A DNA stretch of 64,000 bases from Phoronis australis. Taxonomy: Eukaryota; Phoronida; Phoronidae. The stretch lies in assembly GCA_002633005.1 (NCBI GenBank), contig NMRA01000262.1:136786-200785 (forward strand). The letters are read 5' to 3'. The position numbers were made by a program, and so were the translations under genes. Shown here one piece after another: positions 56,490 through 64,000 of the stretch (position 1 is its first letter; each line of letters begins with the position of its first letter). The notes beneath the pieces were generated by a model. That model searched no databases. It was not told the origin of the DNA and saw only the letters and a list, made by a program, of their open reading frames with translations.

Positions 56490-58085
56490 CAGGGGTAGCC
56501 TCCCACATCGCTCTGCCCTCCGTCACGCCCCCCCCCCACGGGCCGTTTGTGCTGTCTTTCTTCCCGTCGTCCCATCAGTCGCGACCGGTTCGCCCTCTCT
56601 GCATCCTCTGTCGACGTCACTTTGAATCGTTCGTATCAAGTTATCAAAAGGGCGATTCGGTGATCAAATTGACTAAAGTAAACAATCATTGAATCCACAT
56701 GTCAACATGTGCGGCAATATTAGTGGACAAATGCGCGAAACTGGTGTTTGAGGTCACACCATAGAAACAGGATTAAAACAGAACAACATCGATGTGGTAA
56801 CATTAAATCCGACGGTTGCTATCGTAAACCAGCCGAGAATCAACGGTATCCAACAATTTCCTCGAAACAGGCAACCTCAAACTATTATGCAATAAAAGAC
56901 AACATTAGTTCGGAATTAGGATCCGTTGTAATTTCTGAACACTGATGATCGGAACTAATGACTAAATATTACGTAATACTAAATATTACGTAATACTAAG
57001 CAAACAGAAGATGCAGATCAATTTGCATGTAACACGCGAACACGTACGTAATTAAAGAGACCTCATAATACCAGGAACTTCTAGACGGACAGACCCGACT
57101 GACATGATCCCATGTACTTTTTTGGGATAGAGTCAGAAAGTTGGTGGTGGCGGATGAATGAGCAGTGAAGCAATTAGTAACAAGAATTGAAGCAGTCTTT
57201 CATCAAAATCAAGTAGTTTATATTCGACACCTGAACTAACGTTCTCCTGACTAACGATAGGTGGCTCTCTCTCCTAACAAATCTTTCAATGAACAAGATT
57301 AGCATCCGAAATCCTATAGACACTCTCGTGGAGAATTTTGACATAAAAGGCACCCCTTTGGTAGAGAATGTGGAGCGAAGAGTTGTCGAGCGCATGTCTA
57401 AGCGTATATTTCTTCTATCGGTGTACTCCCGTGTCCACTATGGTCGTGTAAATCACATTTCTAGCCGTGCTTGACTGCTTTTAGGCGGCGCTCGAAAACG
57501 TACTGGTATCTTATTTTCCGCAGCCTTATTCTAAGCAACGACCTCCATACACAAATTTGTACTCGTTTTTGTTGAGTAGGTCACTGCGAGTAACTGTATG
57601 AATGGACCAAGAGAAGTGACAATGAATCATAATTTCTTGCGTGATAAACCACTAATGCTCAAAATACGGATGTTCGTTTTTCGCAATAAAGTTCAGTGAG
57701 CCGATGTATTCGACGAAACGGCAAATTCGGGGACAAAAATAAATCAAAGCCCACGTGACCCGAATACTTGGTAGTTGGCGCTCAAGTGGAAAATTTTCGA
57801 GACATTCGATTGACGCCAAAAATATCACATTTGAGAACTGCGGTTTTAAAGTTGTAAGAGAGTTTGCAATGAGCTTTTGTGAGGCGCGTGGAATTTTTCC
57901 CGTCAGAACACGCGCATATGTAGAAAAATGTGTTTTACATAATGCCGCAGGCACACAAAGTTCACTTACAGGTTCACTTGACAACCATTCTTACATTACT
58001 CCAATCTCATTTAAAATGAAGAGTTGAATAGAATACACATCAAGATGCACCATGTATTTTGCAACTCAAACTATTTTTCTTAAAG
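56490..58085. other. Unassigned intergenic sequence
   Basis: Overlapping open frames on both strands near 57652-58027 have no recognisable motif and no supporting splice sites. TAAATATTACGTAATAC is duplicated near 56963-56996. Confidence 0.4.
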
Positions 58086-58181
58086 TGTGTCACATATAGG
58101 CACATAGAAGTGTGTCACATACAGGCGCATACACGTGTGTCACATACAGGCGCATACAAGTGTGTCACATATAGGCGCATT
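58086..58181. repeat. 25-bp minisatellite, four copies
   Basis: Units of the form GTGTGTCACATACAGGCGCA, with TATAGG/ACAGG variants. Confidence 0.85.
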
Positions 58182-58730
58182 TGGTTAAAAGAGCATGGGC
58201 GCAAACAGATCAGAAAAACATAAAATACTTTAATTGACAACCACCATTAATCAAATTGAAATTAATTTTAATTTTAGAGGCCTGGATGCTTCAGCAATCA
58301 TTTTGTCTGAATTTTGAAGTAGCATGTCAACGGGAAGGCCTTTTTATCATCTTCTTGCAATACATCCCTTTTTGAGTTCTCATTTCAGGTAATCTAAACA
58401 AATCTATATAAAAAGGCATCAACTTATTTTATTTCACCAACAAAAAGTCAACAAATCACAATTAATTCCATAAATTAACATAAACCACATAATGTAACAT
58501 ACTTGTAATAAGCAGTATTAACAGATTATTAAACAATTTCTGAACAAAAATACCACAGCGCCTCTCTTGATTCTGAAACATTTACCCACAATGCTATGCA
58601 CAAATAAGGCACTACACTCTTTCACAGTGCTAGGAAAGGTAGCACTGTTGTATGTTGTTTAACATGGCTTCTCATTGGTTCAAGTAATGAAACCAACGCC
58701 ATAACATTCAGTCATTTCCATTGAACGAAA

Positions 58731-58922
58731 TCAGTAACTCTGTTTCAGTTTACTGTTTCCAAGTAAGGTGACCACCTTAGACTTGAATAGTTGTAATTTA
58801 TTAAAGGGGGCAGTGATCGGATCCACCGGCTTTGGTCCAAACAGGAACAGTGCACAGAGATGTGTGCAAGTGTTGGCAATGTGATCGGTATACTTCCGAC
58901 ATGCGCACTGATGACCACACAC
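58731..58922 (-). pseudogene. ORF with SWIM-like zinc pattern, fragment
   Basis: The minus-strand frame contains CAC-RKYTDHIANTC-T-H-LCALFLF, matching the C-x-C-x(n)-C-x-H layout of SWIM zinc fingers, which occur in MULE transposases and in DNA-repair or ubiquitin-related proteins. The frame has no upstream partner domain and opens without ATG. It is either one exon of a gene whose other exons I cannot see, or a transposon relic. The match is short and may be chance. Confidence 0.25.
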
Positions 58923-59491
58923 TCAATTCTGTATGTCATTCATCATGTTTCCACAAGGCCACTTTTCAGTATACTAGGTGGCGCTGTGTCAGAGGGTAAT
59001 AGGGCACTTGACACACAGTTGTACATTTTTGCCATCGTAATACATAATTATTTCATATTAAAACTACTTTCCCATTCATCATTCAGCAAAGTTTTAACTC
59101 TGCAGTGGGTTGAAATGCTCACAACAAAAAATTGACAAGAATTAAACAGAAAATCTAATCTCATAAACAATTAGCTGCAAAACTTTTGAAAACTGGATCA
59201 ATCACTTCAAGCAATGTGTTTTTCTACCTCCATTAGAGGAGAGATGAAGTTGAGACGTGGCTTTTGTCTTACATATAACAATATTTCCTGTATCCCTAGA
59301 ACCAGAAACAAAGTATCTCTTCCTATGTTGTGAGGACAGTAGAACCAGAAATATCAAGTATGTAAATGAAGAGATGCTAGAATAGGAGACAAAAGTAATC
59401 GGACAAAATGACATTTCCCCATCATGATGAGAAATTATAGTTCTAATGGCAAAAATGGTTGATAATGACTAATACGCCGCTGGCAAACTTT

Positions 59492-60195
59492 CTTGTCAGT
59501 TGTCCTTCAATGTCAGTCACAAGACTATTAACTTTTCCTGTCAATTGCCCTTCATTGTCAGTCACAAGACTATTAACTTTGTTGTCAATTGCCCTTCATT
59601 GTCAGTCACAAGACTATTAACTTTCTTGTCAATTGCCCTTCATTGTCAGTCACAAGACTATTAACTTTCTTGTCAATTGCCCTTCATTGTCAGTCACAAG
59701 ACTATTAACTTTCCTGTCAATTGCCCTTCATTGTCAGTCACAAGACTATTAACTTTGTTGTCAATTGCCCTTCATTGTCAGTCACAAGACTATTAACTTT
59801 CCTGTCAATTGCCCTTCATTGTCAGTCACAAGACTATTAACTTTCTTGTCAATTGCCCTTCATTGTCAGTCACAAGACTATTAACTTTCTTGTCAATTGC
59901 CCTTCATTGTCAGTCACAAGACTATTAACTTTCTTGTCAATTGCCCTTCATTGTCAGTTACAAGACTATTAACTTTCCTGTCAATTGCCCTTCATTGTCA
60001 GCCACAAGGCTATTAACTTTGTTGTCAATTGCCCTTCATTGTCAGTCACAAGACTATTAACTTTCTTGTCAGTTGTCATTCACTGTCAGCCACAAGACTA
60101 CTAACTTTGTTGTCAATTGCCCTTCATTGTCAGTCACAAGAAGACTATTAACTTTCTTGTCAATTGCCCTTCATTGTCAGTCACAAGACTATTCC
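59492..60195. repeat. 44-bp minisatellite, about 16 copies
   Basis: Units such as CTTGTCAATTGCCCTTCATT + GTCAGTCACAAGACTATTAA. The variable position alternates TTTCTTG, TTTCCTG and TTTGTTG, with the outer copies most diverged (TCAGTTGTCCTTCAATG, TCAGTTGTCATTCACTG). No unique spacers, so not CRISPR. Confidence 0.95.
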
Positions 60196-60199
60196 GAAA

Positions 60200-60950
60200 T
60201 TCAGCTGTCAATTGTCATGATGGTGGAATTCAAAGTCATTTTGAATGAATATTTGACTTGTACTGTATAACATCTGCGTCACTTTCAAATTGTTGTTTGA
60301 CTGCTGGACAACCCCTAACTACACATAAATGAAATATTTTAATTGATAACCAATCACTTCTCTAAAAACCACTGCACCAGGTGTTAGTCATTCTTGAGCT
60401 GTAGTCACAAAATGATATAACATTCCTGTCAAACATTGCGCATTAAACACCTTGTAATCTTTATTCAAACATTTTTCATATTTGTTACTACAATAACTAA
60501 AAAGATCACCGTAGGTGTACTTTGCACTATCTGCATGCTTAATCCAACTAGTCAAACTGCCTGCTACAACTAGTAAAATTTGTCCTAAGCAAGCAAAGTA
60601 GCTGGTAGTAGTCAAAACATGATTCAGTAATGCATGTAATCCATAAGACTGCATTGTCATTTGAGACATAGTCCAACTGTGCAGTATCAGATGAAATTTC
60701 ATTGTTTGCATTTCTCATTTACTTTATTGCCACCTATTGGAAACCACAAAAAGCTTGTGCAGTTGGGGGACCAAACTAAACTTCAAATGATACAGAAAAA
60801 AGTTAAGTAGTAGAAAATTCACAAGCCAATACCCGGCTCTGGAATTCTTTGAGTTTTTCTCTGTGATTATGATGAAAGCTATTATGTGCACAAGCCAAAT
60901 CAAGGTATTGTTTGACTATACATCAAATAGTGCTGTCACTAACAGTTCTC
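60200..60950. other. Unassigned sequence with a 107-codon minus-strand frame
   Basis: The open frame at 60388-60711 (minus) shows no family motif. Flanked by a minisatellite and a repeat. Not called as a gene. Confidence 0.35.
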
Positions 60951-60959
60951 AAATAAAGG

Positions 60960-62526
60960 AACACGTCACAAAAAGAAATGTGTGGTTTGTGCTGTTCTCA
61001 TCGATACCATGGATTGTGGTATCACATTGAGGTGGACAATACAAAAATAGTAAAAACCGCTATTAGGTGGCGCAGAATATGCCAAATCTATTGTAAAGTG
61101 GAAAGATACTATCGCCATCATTGCAGCAGTTTGTTTGTCGATTTCCATTAAAAGCTAATAAGGAACTCTGATAATACAGAGGCAAATGTAAACACTAAAC
61201 AAGCCACTAGGGGGTACAGTGGCTATCGTCATATTTATAATACCGGTAAAGCATTTGCAAAACTATAAAAGATCCTTCATTGCGGTAAGGATATACAACC
61301 AAGGACGCAAAAAAGACAAAACCACCACCAAGAGGTGCCAGAGTTATCACACATGTCCAAAAATCAAAATCAGCCAGGGTCTTCTCACCAGGAACACATC
61401 TGTTTTTTAAATGATCTTTTAAGCAGTTGGACAGATAAAGTGTCAAATGCCATCAGGTGGTGTGCATTGAGTCAATAGGGTAGACTATTGTCACCTCCTT
61501 AATACAAACCTGTATGCAAAATTTCACAAATATCCATCGATGAACTCCCAAGACACAAACGCAAACACTAAAATTACCATTAGAGGCCTCAGCAGTAGTC
61601 CGGTGAGTCTGAAGCTCATCATAATTCCTTGTCAGCTCCATAGGAACAAATTTCACAGAACTCTTGCTAAGGGTTAAGGAGACACAGTCATAGACGACTA
61701 CAATAGAACTGACAATAGGGGATGCCAAAGTAGTCAAACCCGTCTGAATATCATCAGAAACACATCTGCAAACTTTCACAATCATCCTTGAAGAAGTTTG
61801 GTGGCAAATGCCAAAGAGACAAAACTTTTAAAAGTCACCACTAGGAGGCGCACAATAGGTCAAATCTGTTCGAAAATGAGATACCACTGTTGACTCTGCA
61901 ATAGAAACCTATTAGTGAAATTTCATAAAAGTCTATCTTTGAACTTCGAAGATACACAGGAAAACGTAAAGAAATAAAATGGCGACTAAAGGGCACACCA
62001 TCTCCACAGGAACACATATGCCAAACTTCACAAATTTCTTGCAAAGTGTTAAGGAGATATGAAAAACAAAATGCCCACTAGGGGCGCCAGAGTACTCAAC
62101 ATTAGGAACACGCATGCCAATTACCATAGTAATTCTTCAAGTGGTTTGAATGATAGAAAAAAAACAAACTCAAAACTTTAAAAATGGCCACTAGAGGACG
62201 CAGAATCATCAAAGCCATACGAAAACAAAAAGGTGATGTCATCTCCTTAATAGAAACCTATTTGCTAAATTTCATGAAAATCCCACAACAAACTCCAAAG
62301 ATGCAAAGGCAAATGTAAAAAACGAAAACAGGCAGAAGAGGGCACAGCGGTAACAAGATCAGTTCAGACTTCATCCCCATCTGTCGTCAGCCTCATAGGA
62401 ACACATCTGCCAAATCTCATTACGATATTGCAAGGGGTTTAAGATATACAGCAGCAGATGCCTGACACCCATACAGATATGATGGCAATATACACCCACA
62501 TATTAATGTGCGGGTGCATAAAGTTA
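60960..62526 (-). repeat. CTAGTGG repeat family, locus 6 (inverted)
   Basis: Reverse orientation of loci 1-5. CCACTAGGGGGT at 61204, CCACTAGGAGGC at 61838, CCACTAGGGGCG near 62075 and CCACTAGAGGAC near 62189. It ends with the inverted header (CACCCACATATTAATGTGCGGGTGCATAA, about 62494-62522). Moderately decayed. Confidence 0.7.
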
Positions 62527-62539
62527 TCTCCCCTGTTCA

Positions 62540-64000
62540 TGATCTTGAATTTGTATCCACAAACTACAACTACATATGCTATAACAACAACCCTTATGTA
62601 ACCATTAAGTGGCTACTGAAACACCAGCACTTTAAGAACTGTGGCTTGGTTATTTTGTAGCATGACTTTGACTGACAACTTCAGTCTTTGAGAGTTCCTT
62701 CAGTCTCAAAGAGTTCTTTGTCTCATCATCCCGACATGTCAATGATAGATGTAGTCACTAGTGCCACCTAGCTGCCCTTTTGTTCATTTGATTCCTCTGG
62801 CAGAGACTTCAAGTGGTTTACCAGCCAGTCAGTCTAAAAACAGTCAAAAATCCATCATTAAAAAGTTGAATTTAAAAGTGTCATTTAATTTATCATAAAC
62901 CTAATGCAAGACTTATAAATTTATTATTGGACACAATCTGAGTCTGAGAAAACAAAGAAAATTTGCCATTTGTATACTTTGAGTGTCACCTGAAGTTATA
63001 GGAGATGTTGTATGAGCTGTGGATTATGGGAAATTATTCCTTCAAAGCAGATGAAACAAATACACACACTGAGATGTTGAGAAGAAAGATATCCCATAGA
63101 TATTGCTGGATGTACACATATCAGTTTTCATCTATTAGCAGAAAGATCCATGGTATGTCAGTTCTTATTCACAAAGTTATCAATAGAACAACCAAACAGT
63201 CTTGTCTACATGCAATAGACCAGTGGCGTTACCATTAAAAAGAAAAATGATTATTTAATGAAACATCTTCATTTGAAACACGTACAGTTGAAAACCAGAA
63301 GGAGTTAGGTCTGAATAGCAATCGTGAGAAGAACCCCATCTGTGATGCAGGGGAGATAACGTGAATGTGGAAGTGACTGACCAAGACTGCAGGGGGCCAA
63401 TGTGCACCCAACCTGTGGAACAAAATAAAACATAACAAACCATTTCATGTTGATCAGACGCAAAATGGGACCTGTATCATGAAAATATGAAAAAATTATA
63501 AAAGTGCAGTCAATAAAAGAATAAGTCTTCTGGTCAGTAAATCACAACTATTTCAAGAATGGCAAGTCGGAGTGAGAAATAAGGTTCATAACATAGATGG
63601 CGCTTGATGACATCTATCCAGATAGCTAGGGTGATTTTGTTCATGATGGATTACGTGTAATTGTTGACAAATCAACCAAGACTTCAGATTTTGTTCTCCT
63701 AAGGATCTGTGATTATGTGTACTAAACAAAATGTATGATGAGTATACCTCACACAATATGGCAGACGAGTAGAACTTTCTTTTCATTGCCAAAGCTCTAA
63801 GAAAAATAATGACGAATCTAAGACAATGGTAACTTCATCACTAACATGGTAACTTTGTGCTCTGGAGGTTTCATGAAACAAAACCAGAGTTGAGAAATGT
63901 CATACCACCCTTTGAAGAGTGAGAAATGGACAAGATTGATGATACAAATACAGTGGTTAATTGAACCATTATCATTCACTGAGCCTATTACAATATCAGT
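62540..64000. other. Unassigned right end of window
   Basis: Short frames on both strands; no exon, RNA gene or transposon recognised. Confidence 0.4.

Noticed and set aside
57652-58027. Overlapping 90-110-codon frames as a gene
   Set aside because: No motif, no splice context and frames on both strands; not distinguishable from chance.
60388-60711. 107-codon minus-strand frame
   Set aside because: No recognisable domain or splice sites; lies between repeats.

Overview
The window looks like animal (metazoan) nuclear DNA: AT-rich, mostly non-coding, with GT-AG introns, CUB and THAP domains, a metazoan-type Ty3/gypsy element, LINE fragments, terminal-inverted-repeat transposons and minisatellites. 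Nothing is arranged like a bacterial operon. The gene and repeat content suggests a marine invertebrate, perhaps an invertebrate deuterostome, but the species cannot be fixed from the sequence. Assembly Ns lie at 2832-3209, and single Ns at 37975, 39796 and 49592.

Layout. 1-3.73 kb: two tandem copies of a unit of about 1.7-2 kb, the first carrying two back-to-back palindromes. 4016-9730: a 5.7-kb foldback-type element with 41-bp terminal inverted repeats, tandem-repeat arms and a perfect 8-bp target-site duplication. 9.84-11.24 kb: a degraded minus-strand LINE. 13067-44572: a six-exon plus-strand gene for a 453-residue single-pass receptor (signal peptide, Cys-rich module, CUB domain, short stalk, membrane helix, tyrosine-rich tail). 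All splice phases join and the reading frame closes exactly. Its introns hold most of the other features: two inverted THAP-bearing (P-like) transposons, an array of 27-33-nt exon-like cassettes that could lengthen the stalk, a young but integrase-truncated Ty3/gypsy element with a textbook -1 frameshift signal, a hAT-like MITE, a TA-flanked transposon with a paralogous empty site, and repeats carrying CTCF-like and YY1-like motifs. 44.6-51.9 kb: repeats and unassigned sequence. 51918-53015 (minus): an intronless ORF for a basic, Ser-rich protein with a PP1-docking (RVxF) motif. 53-64 kb: unassigned sequence, dispersed repeats and a 44-bp minisatellite.

How it fits together. The receptor should sit on the cell surface, with a CUB domain for binding and a tail offering NPxY and five YxxPhi tyrosines to phosphotyrosine-binding adaptors. 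The cassette array lies in the intron between the stalk exon and the membrane exon. It has the matching symmetric phase, so cassette inclusion would extend the Ser/Thr/Pro-rich stalk without changing frame. This is the most interesting candidate system in the window, but transcript data are needed to show that the cassettes are spliced.
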